Shown: one piece after another, positions 1 through 9,076 of the stretch | Layout of the letters: each line of letters opens with the position of its first letter | Position numbering within the stretch: position 1 is the first letter of the stretch | Source of the DNA: Gammaproteobacteria bacterium | GTDB taxonomy: Bacteria > Pseudomonadota > Gammaproteobacteria > Steroidobacterales > Woeseiaceae | NCBI GenBank assembly: GCA_029884165.1 | Contig: JAOUIH010000010.1 | Span: 1-64,000, forward strand | DNA: 64,000 nucleotides | Direction of reading: 5' to 3' | Position numbers and translations under genes: made by a program | The notes under the pieces: generated by a model | Seen by the model: only the letters and a program-made list of their open reading frames with translations | What the model was told of the DNA's origin: nothing | The model's database searches: none

Positions 1-713
1 TATGCGCTCCGGCGCACGGTCTCGAGCGCCACCCGGATCATGTCGTCGAAGGTCGTCTGCCGTTCTTCGGTGGTCAGCGCGGCACCGCTCCGTATGTCGT
101 CGCTGACCGTACAGATCGCCAGCGCCGCGACGCGATGTTCCGCCGCGATCGGGTAGATGCCGGCGGCCTCCATCTCGACGCCGAGTACGTCGTACTTCGC
201 CATGGTCTCGAACATGTCGGGATCGGGCGTGTAGAACAGGTCGGCCGAGAAGATGTTGCCGACGTGGTAGCGGGTGCCGAGCTCCTCGGCCGCGTCGACC
301 GCGTGCCGGACCAGCGAGAAGCTCGCCAGCGGCGCGAAGTCATAGCCGCCGAAGCGCATGCGATTCACGTTCGAATCGGTGCAGGCGCCCATCGCGATCA
401 GCACGTCGCGCAGCTTCACGTCGGGATGCGTCGTGCCGCAGCTGCCGACACGAATGACGCGTTGCACGCCGTACTCGGTGACGAGCTCGGTCGTATAGAT
501 CGATGCCGACGGGATGCCCATGCCGTGCGCCATCACGGACACCGGCACGCCCTCATAGCGGCCCGTGTAGCCCCACATGTTGCGGACGTCGGTCACCCGC
601 CGCGCGCCGTCGAGATAGGTCTCGGCAATGTATTGCGCCCGCAGCGGGTCGCCCGGCATCAGGACGCTCTCGGCGAAATCGCCCGGCGCGGCGTTCATGT
701 GTTTGGTGCCCAT
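1..713 (-). CDS. deoD: Purine-nucleoside phosphorylase DeoD (3' end off window)
   Basis: Splits purine (deoxy)ribonucleosides with phosphate into base and (deoxy)ribose-1-phosphate in the cytoplasm. The reading opens with [16 protein letters not shown] and carries the hallmarks of the hexameric E. coli-type enzyme: [52 protein letters not shown] and TVSDDI. The ATG at 711-713 matches the family start. There are 237 complete codons against about 239 in E. coli DeoD, so only a few residues lie beyond the left edge. It lies 49 bp downstream of an SDR gene on the same strand. Its natural partners deoA and deoB are further right in this window; a deoC was not seen and could lie to the left. Confidence 0.95.
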   Translation of the reverse strand, partial: MGTKHMNAAPGDFAESVLMPGDPLRAQYIAETYLDGARRVTDVRNMWGYTGRYEGVPVSVMAHGMGIPSASIYTTELVTEYGVQRVIRVGSCGTTHPDVKLRDVLIAMGACTDSNVNRMRFGGYDFAPLASFSLVRHAVDAAEELGTRYHVGNIFSADLFYTPDPDMFETMAKYDVLGVEMEAAGIYPIAAEHRVAALAICTVSDDIRSGAALTTEERQTTFDDMIRVALETVRRSA

Positions 714-762
714 CAGTTCTCGGCGTCTGGATTCGATCCGGCTAGCGCGGCGGGGCGCCAGT

Positions 763-1557
763 TTACCACCTCGAAACCGCCGACATGCCGCCGTCGACCA
801 ACAGGTCCGCACCGCTGATCCAGCGGGACGCGCCGGAGAGCAGGAACAGGACCGCGTCGGCGACGTCCGCGCCCGTGCCGAGGCGCCCCAGTGGCGCTCT
901 CTCCAGCCAGCGCGCGACGCCGTCCGGCCAGGCATCTGCGAGCCCATCGCGGTCGATGAGTCCGGGCGAAACGCAGTTGACGCGTATGCCCCTGGGCCCG
1001 AGTTCGAGCGCGGCCGCCCGTGTCAGCATCGCGAGCCCCGCCTTCGACACCGCGTAATGCGCGTGCCCCGGGGCCGGGTCGCGGCCCTCGATAGAGCCGA
1101 CGTTGACGATCGCCCCACCGCCCCGGCCTGTCATGCGCCGGGCCGCCGCCTGGATCAGCAGGAAGGCGGCGTCGAGATTGGCGGACTGCATGGCGCGCCA
1201 TTCGCCGGCCTCGATTTCGTCGAAGGCGCGTACCGGCTGCAGCGCAGCATTGTTGACGAGGCCGTCGACCTCCAGCCCGCGGCCGTCGAGGTCCGCGAAC
1301 AGCCGCTCGACCTCGCCGGGCTGCGCGAGATCGGCCCGGCAAGGCAGGCACTCGCCGCCCATCGCCGCGATGCGCCCGGCCAGCGCGAGCGCCGCCCCTT
1401 CGTCGCGGTGCCAGTGCGCAAGGATCGAGGCGCCCGCCTCCGCCAGCCGGATTGCGATCGCGCGGCCGATATTGCCGCTCGCGCCGGTGACGAGTACGCG
1501 GCGGCCGGCCAGGGCCATGAGCTCGCCGAGCGGCGGCGCGGCGGTGTCTGTCGGCAT
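763..1557 (-). CDS. SDR-family NAD(P)-dependent oxidoreductase
   Basis: A 264-residue classical short-chain dehydrogenase/reductase. Visible motifs are the Rossmann TGASGNIG (about residues 24-31), NNA (102-104), the structural Asn in SANL (127), catalytic Ser155 and the YxxxK pair Tyr168/Lys172, ending with the usual [10 protein letters not shown] tail. The ATG at 1557 was chosen because GGGAG sits about 8 bases upstream and the Rossmann fold begins soon after; an earlier in-frame start at 1656 would run back into the divergent cupin gene. The substrate cannot be told from sequence. Being upstream of deoD suggests a link to sugar or nucleoside metabolism, which is inference only. Confidence 0.9.
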   Translation of the reverse strand: MPTDTAAPPLGELMALAGRRVLVTGASGNIGRAIAIRLAEAGASILAHWHRDEGAALALAGRIAAMGGECLPCRADLAQPGEVERLFADLDGRGLEVDGLVNNAALQPVRAFDEIEAGEWRAMQSANLDAAFLLIQAAARRMTGRGGGAIVNVGSIEGRDPAPGHAHYAVSKAGLAMLTRAAALELGPRGIRVNCVSPGLIDRDGLADAWPDGVARWLERAPLGRLGTGADVADAVLFLLSGASRWISGADLLVDGGMSAVSRW

Positions 1558-1639
1558 GTTGCTCGCTCCCTGCACAAATGGCTTTCGGTCGGGCGTCCCA
1601 TACAATACCGGTTTCCCGGTCCCTGCAAGCGAGCCCGGC

Positions 1640-2005
1640 ATGAGCGAGCCACGCATTCCCGCTGCGGCGGATGCGCCCGAGGTCTACACGCGCGAGCGCT
1701 GTCACATCCGCGAGATCCTGAACGACCCGCGCGTGCCACGGGTGTCGCTGGCCCGCTGCCGCGTCGAGCCCGGCGTCACGACGGAGCGGCACCGGCTGGC
1801 GGTCGACGAGTGGTACCTCGTCGAGCGCGGCCGCGGCCGGCTGGAAGTCGGGGGGCGGGCGCCCTTCGACATCGGGCCCGGGGACCGCGTCGAGATCCCG
1901 GCCGGCACGCCGCAGCGGGTCACGAACACCGGCCGCGAGGACCTGGTGTTCCAGTGCCTGTGCCTGCCTCGCTTCCGGCCGGAGGCCTACGAAGCGCTGG
2001 AATGA
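1640..2005 (+). CDS. Small cupin-domain protein
   Basis: A 121-residue single-domain cupin starting MSEPRIPAAADAPE. The conserved beta-barrel signatures are visible: HRLAVDEWYLVERGRGRLEVG corresponds to cupin motif 1, shortened here to its core residues His, Glu and Gly, and PAGTPQRVTN to motif 2. Such proteins bind a metal ion or a small sugar-like ligand; no specific role can be assigned. It is transcribed divergently from the SDR/deoD pair with an 82 bp gap that must hold both promoters. It is cytoplasmic, with no signal peptide. Confidence 0.8.
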   Translation: MSEPRIPAAADAPEVYTRERCHIREILNDPRVPRVSLARCRVEPGVTTERHRLAVDEWYLVERGRGRLEVGGRAPFDIGPGDRVEIPAGTPQRVTNTGREDLVFQCLCLPRFRPEAYEALE

Positions 2006-2131
2006 GCGCCGCGGTTGCGGCGCCGCAACATACCGGCCGGCGCTCTGTGGCGGCCGGGATTCGCCAAAATTGCGCCCATTCGAAAACCCGACGGCGGTAT
2101 ACTGCCCGCCATTCTGACAGGGAGACGCGAC

Positions 2132-4432
2132 ATGCGTGGCTACAATCCAACAACATCGAATAACAGGGGAATCGCAGCCGTGCTCGGCCTGCTGGCCGTC
2201 ACCGCGGCCGGCTTCACGAGCGGCACTGCGCTGGCGCAGGGCAACGCGATCCTCGAGGAAATCACGGTCACCGCGCAGCGGCGCGAAGAGCGCCTGCAGG
2301 ACGTCCCGATATCCGTGACGATGGTGTCCGGCGAGCGCCTCGAGTCCATGTTCGAGGGCGGCGAGGACATCCGCGCGCTCGCGACCCGCGTGCCGAGCCT
2401 GTACGCCGAGTCGTCGAACGGCCGGCTGGCGCCCCGCTTCTACATCCGCGGCCTCGGCAACACCGACTTCGACCTGGCCGCATCGCAGCCCGTGTCAGTC
2501 ATCGTCGACGAGGTCGTGCTCGAGAACGTGATACTGAAGAGCTTTCCGCTGTTCGACATCGACCGGGTCGAAGTCCTGCGCGGACCGCAGGGCACGCTGT
2601 TCGGCCGCAACACGCCGGCCGGCATCGTCAAATTCGAAACGCGCCGACCGAGCGAGGAATTCGAGGGCTACGCCTCCGCCACGGTCGGCGAAGTCGGCAC
2701 GCTGAACTTCGAGGGCGCCATAGGCGGATCGCTGACGAAGTCCGGCACGTTGATGGGCCGGCTGTCGGTGCTCAGCCAGAACCGCGACGACTGGATCGAC
2801 AACGGCTTCACGGGCGAGAAGGACGCGATGGGCGGTTACGAGGAACTCGCCTGGCGCGGCCAGCTGCTCATAGAGCCCAGCGACAGCTTCAGCGCGCTGC
2901 TGAACGTGCACGGCCGCGATCTCGACGGCACGGCCTCGATCTTCCAGGCGAATATCGTCTCGACCGGCAGCAACAAGCTCAATCGCAACTTCAAGCGTGA
3001 CGTCGTCTACTACGACACCGGCGAGAACAATCCGCAGGAAGCCCAGGCCTACGGGGGCTCGCTCCGGCTCGACTTCGACTTCGCCAGCAACGTCACGCTG
3101 ACCTCGATCACCGCGTTCGAGACCGTCGAGAATTTCAGCCGCGGCGACATCGACGGCGGCGTCGTCGACTTCAGCGGAACGGCCACGCCGCCGCCCGGCA
3201 TCGACTACAGCCCGGACACCCCGATCTTTTTCGATCCCGGGTTCCTGCTGCCGACCTTCCCGGGGATGATTTTCATCCCGTCGGAAAGCCAGGACGGACT
3301 CGACAACCTGGACCAGTTCACACAGGAATTCCGGCTGGCATCGGAGGCCAGCGACCGGCTGTTCTGGCAGGCCGGCGTGTACTTCTTCGACAGCGAGTTC
3401 GACGTCACCACCTTTCCGTTCTTCATCGACCCGACGACGCTGCGCCACTCGAACAGCGCGTGGGCCGTGTTCGGCCAGGTCAGCTACGACGTCACGACCA
3501 ACCTGAACATCACGGGCGGCCTGCGCTACACGGACGACGAGAAGGACCTCGTGCAGCTGAACTCTGCCTCACCGGTTGACCCCGTCAACGTCGGCGACGA
3601 GAACGTCAGCGGCGACCTCAGCGCGAACTACTCGCTGAGCGACGATGCCAGCGTCTACGCGCGCCTTGCAACCGGCTTCCGCGCCCCGACGATCCAGGGC
3701 CGCGACGTTGCGTTCGGTGCGAGCCCGTCTACCGCCGAGTCGGAGACCATCACCTCCTTCGAGGTCGGTTTCAAGTCGACGCTGGCCAACGACCGCATGC
3801 GCATGAACGGCTCGCTGTTCTCGTACACGGTCAAGGACCAGCAGCTGACGGCCGTCGGCGGCACCGGCAACTTCATCACGCTGGTCAATGCCGACGAGAC
3901 AGCCGGTTTCGGCTTCGATCTCGACACCGAGATGCTGATCACGGACAACTTCAGCGCGGTCATCGGCCTGAGCTGGAACCACACCGAGATCGACGACCGC
4001 ACGCTCGAGGTCGCGACCTGCGGTTCCGGACTCTGCACGCCGCTCGACCCGGACGCGGACAACGACGGTTTCGTCGAGGTGAACGGCAACCCGCTGCCGC
4101 AGGCACCGGAGTGGATCGCCACGCTGTACCTGAACTACACGGTACCGCTCAGGAACGGCGAACTGTTCTTCTCGACCGACTGGGCCTGGCAGACGGACAC
4201 GCACTTCTTCCTGTACCAGTCGGCGGAGTACCACAGCGGCGACGTATTCGAGGGCGGCCTGCGCGCCGGCTACACGTCAGACGACGGTCGCTGGCAGCTG
4301 GCGGTCTTCGGCCGGAACATCACCGACGAAGAGAACCTGAAGGGCGGCATCGACTTCAGCAACAACACCGGCTTCGTCAACGAGCGCAGCATCTGGGGCG
4401 CGACCTTCCGGCTGAACTTCGGTAATCGCTGA
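2132..4432 (+). CDS. TonB-dependent outer-membrane receptor
   Basis: A 766-residue receptor that imports an unknown substrate across the outer membrane using TonB energy. The signal peptide ends near ALAQG (residue 36), followed by a TonB box EEITVTAQR (42-50), a plug domain with LRGPQGTLFGRNTPAG, and a long beta-barrel ending in the aromatic-rich WGATFRLNFGNR typical of outer-membrane insertion. The ATG at 2132 follows AGGGAG and gives a proper signal peptide. A TATACT at 2098-2103 is a possible -10 element, without a clear -35. The gene stands alone, closed by a strong terminator, so its substrate is not indicated by neighbours. This subclass (VPISVTMVSG after the TonB box) is common in marine gammaproteobacteria and sphingomonads. 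Confidence 0.93.
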   Translation: MRGYNPTTSNNRGIAAVLGLLAVTAAGFTSGTALAQGNAILEEITVTAQRREERLQDVPISVTMVSGERLESMFEGGEDIRALATRVPSLYAESSNGRLAPRFYIRGLGNTDFDLAASQPVSVIVDEVVLENVILKSFPLFDIDRVEVLRGPQGTLFGRNTPAGIVKFETRRPSEEFEGYASATVGEVGTLNFEGAIGGSLTKSGTLMGRLSVLSQNRDDWIDNGFTGEKDAMGGYEELAWRGQLLIEPSDSFSALLNVHGRDLDGTASIFQANIVSTGSNKLNRNFKRDVVYYDTGENNPQEAQAYGGSLRLDFDFASNVTLTSITAFETVENFSRGDIDGGVVDFSGTATPPPGIDYSPDTPIFFDPGFLLPTFPGMIFIPSESQDGLDNLDQFTQEFRLASEASDRLFWQAGVYFFDSEFDVTTFPFFIDPTTLRHSNSAWAVFGQVSYDVTTNLNITGGLRYTDDEKDLVQLNSASPVDPVNVGDENVSGDLSANYSLSDDASVYARLATGFRAPTIQGRDVAFGASPSTAESETITSFEVGFKSTLANDRMRMNGSLFSYTVKDQQLTAVGGTGNFITLVNADETAGFGFDLDTEMLITDNFSAVIGLSWNHTEIDDRTLEVATCGSGLCTPLDPDADNDGFVEVNGNPLPQAPEWIATLYLNYTVPLRNGELFFSTDWAWQTDTHFFLYQSAEYHSGDVFEGGLRAGYTSDDGRWQLAVFGRNITDEENLKGGIDFSNNTGFVNERSIWGATFRLNFGNR

Positions 4433-4452
4433 CCGATCGCGCAACGCGCAAT

Positions 4453-4481
4453 AAAGCCCGGCCTCGGCCGGGCTTTTTTTT
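4453..4481 (+). terminator. Rho-independent terminator after the TonB receptor
   Basis: A perfect 11-bp stem (AAAGCCCGGCC / GGCCGGGCTTT) with a 2-base loop followed by a run of T, starting 20 bases after the receptor stop. It separates this gene from the convergent minus-strand operon and may work weakly in the other direction. Confidence 0.88.
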
Positions 4482-4493
4482 GCAATACCGGAT

Positions 4494-4979
4494 TCAGCGG
4501 CTGCTGTCGAGCCAGTCCAGCAGCCGCTCTTCCGTCAACGGCCCGCTGATGGCGAGCCTGTTTGCGGCTGCGTCGTAGAGGTAGGAGCGCGGCACTTCGC
4601 CGAACCACTGCGGGTCGATGGCATAGCGCAGGCGCTCCGCGCCGGCCTCGCCGAATATCCAGGCATTCCGGCTCCCTATACCGAACTCGGCCAGCAGCTC
4701 GAGAACGGCGGCCTCGTTCCCGGGGTCGTCGCTCGCGACGAGAACGACCGGCAGCTCCGGTCGCTCCCGCTGCAGCCGCGCGACCAGCGCGAGTTCGCGC
4801 CGGCACGGCGCGCAGTCGGTGGCCCACAGGATGAGCACGAACGGCCTGCCGGCGTTGGCCGCCTCGAGCGCCCGCAGGCTGCCGGGCTCGAAGCGCAGCA
4901 GTTCGGCCCCGGCCGCCGACGCCAATGCGAAGGCGAGCGCGAGCGCGAGCACGGGTACGAGCTTCACGATGTTCTTCAT
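4494..4979 (-). CDS. Periplasmic thioredoxin-fold protein (TlpA/redoxin-like)
   Basis: A 161-residue exported protein with an N-terminal hydrophobic signal (MKNIVKLVPVLALALAFA) and a thioredoxin fold. LWATDCAPCRRE places the redox CxxC at Cys56-Cys59, and EVPRSYLYD corresponds to the cis-Pro loop region. It probably reduces or isomerises a periplasmic disulfide or metal-binding cysteines. The ATG at 4979 overlaps the upstream stop as ATGA, so translation is likely coupled to the Cys-rich BNR protein before it. It is the last gene of the four-gene operon running from 9006. That pairing suggests it keeps the cysteines of its neighbour reduced, which is inference. Confidence 0.85.
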   Translation of the reverse strand: MKNIVKLVPVLALALAFALASAAGAELLRFEPGSLRALEAANAGRPFVLILWATDCAPCRRELALVARLQRERPELPVVLVASDDPGNEAAVLELLAEFGIGSRNAWIFGEAGAERLRYAIDPQWFGEVPRSYLYDAAANRLAISGPLTEERLLDWLDSSR

Positions 4980-6214
4980 GGCCTGCCTCCCGGACGATCG
5001 ACCTCCACGATCCGCAATCCCTCGTCCGCCGTGTGCCAGCTCAGGAAGACTCGCCGGTCGTGCTCGACCAGCAGCGGATGGTCGGACGCGCCGCTCGTCG
5101 CCGCGAGCGTCCTTGGCGGCGACCAGTGCGCACCACCGTCGCCGGAGACGATCGCCTTCACGGCCGTGCGTTCGCCATCGAATTCCTTCCACGCCAGCAC
5201 CGGCCGGTCCGCGGAACCGGCGAGCGACGGGTGGCCGGCCGAGGCGGATGACGCGACGGACCGGACATTTTCGAGGCTCCCGGCCGGCAGGTCGTAGCGG
5301 CCGTAGTAGATGCCCTTGCGCTCATCGCCGCCCGTGAACCAGGCGAGGTGAAACCTCCCGCCCCCGGCGCGGCTCATCGCAGGACCGTGATGCGGGCAGG
5401 CGTCGATGCGCCAGCCGTCCACGGTCGCACGCCGGACCGGCTCGCGAACCCGGTCCGGGCCGACGACGGCGAAGCCGTGGTCGCGCACGTTGTCGCCGAA
5501 CACGGAACGGAAGAACAGGGCCACGTCGCCGTCATCCGTTGCCGCCGCGGCGATCCGGCAGCACTCGCAGCTGTGGTCCGCAACCCGGCGATTGGGCACG
5601 AAGCTGGCGCCCCGATCGGTCGATACGGTGTAGTAGACAGCCGCACCGGCGTAGCCCTCACCCGCGGCCGTCGCCGCGACGAGATCACGCTTGTCCAGCC
5701 AGGTGAGATACACGTTGTCGCGTTCGTCGACGAACAGCGTCTCGAAACGATGCCCGGTCACGAGACCGTCGTCGTTGATCGTGCGCGCGGCTTCGAAGCC
5801 CCTGCCGCCATCCACGGAGCGGCTGAAGCGTATCTCGCCGTTGAAGCCGCCGGCCAGCTTCCGGGTCCAGGAGACGTAGACTTCGCCGCTCGCGCCGAAT
5901 GCGATCTTCGGCCGATTCTCGCCGTTGACCTCGACGGTTTCCGGCGTGTCGTTGACGCGTACAGGCTCGGCGAATTCGTGCAGATCGCCGTCAGCACGGC
6001 TGACCCAGACGTGGCCGCCCTGCTCGAAAGCGACCCACAGTCGACCGGCAAGGTCGAACGCGGCGCTCGGTGCGCGCCCGCAGTGCACGGACGGGCCCGG
6101 ATCGCCGGATGCACAGCGGTCCGCCACGGCCCCTTCGGCCGAGCCCGGCAGCGCCAGCACGGCGAACAGCGCCCCGCCGACGGCCGCTGCGCGCCCGGGC
6201 AGGCAGCGCGTCAC
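4976..6214 (-). CDS. Exported BNR/sialidase-like propeller protein with CECC and CPHH motifs
   Basis: A 412-residue protein with a signal peptide and repeated beta-propeller strands of the BNR/sialidase kind (SRSVDGGRGF, STDRGASF, SGDGGAHW). No sialidase catalytic set is evident, so a hydrolase function is doubtful. Striking is HSCECCRI (Cys216, Cys218, Cys219) plus ACPHHGP (Cys273, His275, His276), a likely soft-metal site. I start it at GTG 6214, which overlaps the receptor stop as GTGA and keeps the signal peptide; longer in-frame starts would run into the receptor. It sits between a TonB receptor and a thioredoxin-fold gene, with overlapping junctions on both sides. Confidence 0.8.
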   Translation of the reverse strand: MTRCLPGRAAAVGGALFAVLALPGSAEGAVADRCASGDPGPSVHCGRAPSAAFDLAGRLWVAFEQGGHVWVSRADGDLHEFAEPVRVNDTPETVEVNGENRPKIAFGASGEVYVSWTRKLAGGFNGEIRFSRSVDGGRGFEAARTINDDGLVTGHRFETLFVDERDNVYLTWLDKRDLVAATAAGEGYAGAAVYYTVSTDRGASFVPNRRVADHSCECCRIAAAATDDGDVALFFRSVFGDNVRDHGFAVVGPDRVREPVRRATVDGWRIDACPHHGPAMSRAGGGRFHLAWFTGGDERKGIYYGRYDLPAGSLENVRSVASSASAGHPSLAGSADRPVLAWKEFDGERTAVKAIVSGDGGAHWSPPRTLAATSGASDHPLLVEHDRRVFLSWHTADEGLRIVEVDRPGGRP

Positions 6215-8478
6215 AGGTCCAGCCCCAGCTCGAGGTACAGGGTCCGCCCGGGCCACGGATGGTGCACGAACGCTATCTCGTCCGTCAGGTTATCGATGCC
6301 CAGGCTCATGCGAATACTCTCGCTCAGCGCGTAGCTGGTCCGGAGATTCGCCTGCAGGTAGCTGTCGTGCGCGCCAAATACGCCCTGCGCGACGTCCGCG
6401 TTGTCGAGGTCGCCGTAGCTGTTGCTCGCGTAGCGTATGCCGCCGCCGACGTCCCAGCGATCGCTTACCCGCCAGTTGGCGAGCAGGTGCCCGCGCCAGG
6501 CTGGCATGCGCGGAAAGTCCTTGCCTTCGATTTCCGGGTTTGCGCTGTTCTCCAGGATCTCGGAGTCGACGTACGCCACGTTGAGGCGCAGGTCCAGGCG
6601 CGACCAGATACCCGCCTGGTTGTAGACGAACTCGGTGCCCCGGGTCCTGACCTCGTCCACCGGCAGGAAGGTCGTGATAAGCCGGTTGTCCACGATCGCC
6701 GACTGGTTGAATATCACATCGTCAATCGTCTCCGTGAAGAGGTTCAGCCGCAGGTAACCGCCGTCGATGCCACGCTCCAGCGTCAGGTTGTGGTGGAGGC
6801 CGTCCTCGGGTTCGAGCTTCGCGTTGGCGATGGAGGTGCCCGTCGTGCGGCGCTCGTTCTGGAACAGCTCCTCGACGATCGGGAAGCGGTAGGCACGCGC
6901 CAGCGAGTAGCGCAGCTCCCAGGCATCCGCCGGGCGGTAACCGACCGAGAACTTCGGCGAGACCCGGTTTTCCTTGCGGTCCTCGTGGTCCTGCAGGCTG
7001 TCGCGCGCGTAGTCGTACCAGAAGCCGTCGCGGCTCTCCCAGGTCTCGTAACGCGCCCCGACCGAGAGATCGACTGCTTCGGCGGGTCGCCAGCCGAGCT
7101 GGGCAAACACGGCCGTTATCGCGGTCTCGCCGCCGCTGGCGTTGTTCGGCGTCGTCAGTTCGCCGGCGACGTAGTCTGCCGACGTGTAGTTGTCGATTCG
7201 CAGGCTGTAGCGCTCGTGGCTGGCCCCCGTCACCAGGCTCAGCGCATCGCTGCCGAAGGCCCGGTCGGAGCGCAGCTTGACTTCGGCGGTGGACCAGCCG
7301 GTGTCGTCGTAGGCGGATACGGTGCCCGACGTCGTCCACGCCGGGTCGTCCGGGTTCGCATTCGACGTGCGCGTGACGTCTTCGAGTACCGCGAAATCGC
7401 TGACGCTTCCCTCCAGCCACCAGTGCTCGCCCAGCCGGCCCTGCAGGCGGCCACCGACGAGCAGGCTGCGCCGTTCCTGTTCGTTCTCGCGGAAATCGCG
7501 GCTCGCGATCTCGAAGGCGGCATCGCCCGATGCGACCGACCCGTTCCAGATCGGCATGCCCGACTCGTCGCGCAGGTAATTCCGGACGGCGTCCGTCGAA
7601 ATACCGCGCTCCTCGTAGCCGACGGTCAGGAGGGCGAGCCAGTCGCCAAACTGGTAGCCGAGCTTCGTCTTCACCTGGTCCGTCGTCGACGACTGCCGGC
7701 CGCCGTTGCCGAAATACACGACCGGGTTGCCGTATTCGTCGGTCGCGCTCACGCCGCCCTCGACCGGCGTTTCGGTGCCGTCGGGTGTCGCGACCGGGTC
7801 GAACAGGTATTCCATCGGCTGGCTGTCGTTCTGCAGGTGGCTGTACGCCGCGTACACGCTGAAATCGCCGTAGCGATCGCCGTAGGACACGAAGCCGCGG
7901 CCGCCCGGCAAGGATTCGTCGAAGCCCTGGTGATCGTAGGCCTGCTGGAACATCGTGCCCTCCACGTGCACCCGTCGTTCCGTCGGGATCCTGGTTTCGA
8001 TGTTGACGACGCCGCCCATCGCGTTGCCGCTGTACTCCGCCGAGAACGGCCCGTACACGACCTCGATCAGGCCGATCTCGTCGGCGGCCACCAGCGACCA
8101 GCGCGGCGATCCGTTCCACTGCGTCTGCAGCAGGTAGTGCAGCGGGATGCCGTCCGCGTACACCATCGAGCGCGTCGTCTGGAACATGTTCGAGCCGCGG
8201 ATGCCCATCGTGCCGTTGGGATCGCCGATGTAACGGCGCCGTATGACGAGGTTCGGCTCGTACTTGACGAGATCTTCAGTCGTCGCCGCGTTGATGCTGA
8301 CGAGGTCTTCGGGCGTCAGCACGCTGACGGGTCCCGGCCTTTCCGTGGCTTGCTGCGGCCGCCCCTGTCCGAAAACCGTGATTTCGTCGATCTCTGATTC
8401 GCTGGTCGCCGGCCCTTCGGCCAGCGCGGCACTGCACGCCAGCGCGAGGGCGCCAGCCCGGTAAATCTGCTTGTACAT
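6211..8478 (-). CDS. TonB-dependent receptor of a candidate metal-uptake operon
   Basis: A 755-residue outer-membrane receptor. A short signal peptide ends near ALAEG, a TonB box-like EIDEITVFGQ follows (about 29-38), then a plug with IRGSNMFQ and VYGPFSAEYSGNAMGGVVNI, and a barrel closing with TLYLELGLDL. The plug looks like the vitamin B12/metal/colicin receptor type, not the polysaccharide type. A receptor in the same operon as a His/Cys-rich DUF2946-like protein, a CECC propeller and a thioredoxin points to uptake of copper or a similar metal complex; the substrate is inference. The start ATG at 8478 lies 105 bp downstream of the DUF2946-like gene. Confidence 0.92.
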   Translation of the reverse strand: MYKQIYRAGALALACSAALAEGPATSESEIDEITVFGQGRPQQATERPGPVSVLTPEDLVSINAATTEDLVKYEPNLVIRRRYIGDPNGTMGIRGSNMFQTTRSMVYADGIPLHYLLQTQWNGSPRWSLVAADEIGLIEVVYGPFSAEYSGNAMGGVVNIETRIPTERRVHVEGTMFQQAYDHQGFDESLPGGRGFVSYGDRYGDFSVYAAYSHLQNDSQPMEYLFDPVATPDGTETPVEGGVSATDEYGNPVVYFGNGGRQSSTTDQVKTKLGYQFGDWLALLTVGYEERGISTDAVRNYLRDESGMPIWNGSVASGDAAFEIASRDFRENEQERRSLLVGGRLQGRLGEHWWLEGSVSDFAVLEDVTRTSNANPDDPAWTTSGTVSAYDDTGWSTAEVKLRSDRAFGSDALSLVTGASHERYSLRIDNYTSADYVAGELTTPNNASGGETAITAVFAQLGWRPAEAVDLSVGARYETWESRDGFWYDYARDSLQDHEDRKENRVSPKFSVGYRPADAWELRYSLARAYRFPIVEELFQNERRTTGTSIANAKLEPEDGLHHNLTLERGIDGGYLRLNLFTETIDDVIFNQSAIVDNRLITTFLPVDEVRTRGTEFVYNQAGIWSRLDLRLNVAYVDSEILENSANPEIEGKDFPRMPAWRGHLLANWRVSDRWDVGGGIRYASNSYGDLDNADVAQGVFGAHDSYLQANLRTSYALSESIRMSLGIDNLTDEIAFVHHPWPGRTLYLELGLDL

Positions 8479-8583
8479 GGTTCACTCCCGTACTCGTTGC
8501 ATGTCGCCACGTCGACGCAGAAAGCGTTCGCTGCGGCGCGGAGCCGCGGGGCAGACCGGGCATGCGGTCAGCGCGGCAGTTCG

Positions 8584-9006
8584 TCAGGCAGGCAACGGTG
8601 CCGGTGGGGCGCGGGAGTGGTAACGGGCCCGGGTCGTACTCGCGGTCAGCCGTTCGGCCGGCGCGAGCGGAGGGACGATTTGCGGGGCCGGCATCGCCAG
8701 CGGCAGCGACGCGGTCGGGGCCACGGCGGCGAAGGTCGCACCGATGGAACAGTCCGACCGCTCGGCATGGGCCGCATGATCGCCGGCTGCATGCGCGCCG
8801 TGACCGGCGGCGTGCCGGGCATCGCCGGGCGCGGAGTCGAGGTACTGCAGGAGCTCGGCCTGGTAGCCGCCGGGACAGAGCACGAACGGCCCGCCGTCGG
8901 CCAGGGCCGCCGGCATGTAGCCGACGGGTACCAGGACCCGGCAGGCGAAGCTCGCCCACGCGATCCAGGTAGCGGTTCGGGTCAGCAATCTCGGTGCGGC
9001 GCTCAT
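8584..9006 (-). CDS. DUF2946-like exported His/Cys-rich small protein
   Basis: A 140-residue protein with an N-terminal hydrophobic segment (about 13-36), then FVLCPGGYQ (Cys44), a stretch with five histidines (65, 69, 72, 77, 80) and Cys86, and a Pro/Ala-rich C-terminus. This Cys-His-Cys arrangement after an N-terminal membrane segment resembles the DUF2946 family, which is often found next to metal TonB receptors and is thought to bind copper. It opens the minus-strand operon, so it may be the first product made on induction. Family assignment is from pattern only and moderately certain. Confidence 0.65.
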   Translation of the reverse strand: MSAAPRLLTRTATWIAWASFACRVLVPVGYMPAALADGGPFVLCPGGYQAELLQYLDSAPGDARHAAGHGAHAAGDHAAHAERSDCSIGATFAAVAPTASLPLAMPAPQIVPPLAPAERLTASTTRARYHSRAPPAPLPA

Positions 9007-9076
9007 CGACTTATACTTCCGAAGACAACGAGCCTACGCTGCCGGGCGCCGCCAGGACAATACGCGTTACACCCCA
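9007..9076. promoter_or_regulatory. Divergent intergenic region
   Basis: Seventy bases separate the start of the minus-strand DUF2946/receptor operon from the plus-strand lipoprotein gene, so both promoters should lie here or reach into the flanking genes. No convincing -35/-10 pair or metal-regulator box was recognised by eye. Confidence 0.4.

Noticed and set aside
628-2163. Long plus-strand frame across deoD, SDR and cupin
   Set aside because: Its composition (Arg/Ala/Pro-rich, no domains) shows it is a shadow of the minus-strand deoD/SDR genes and of the cupin in another frame.
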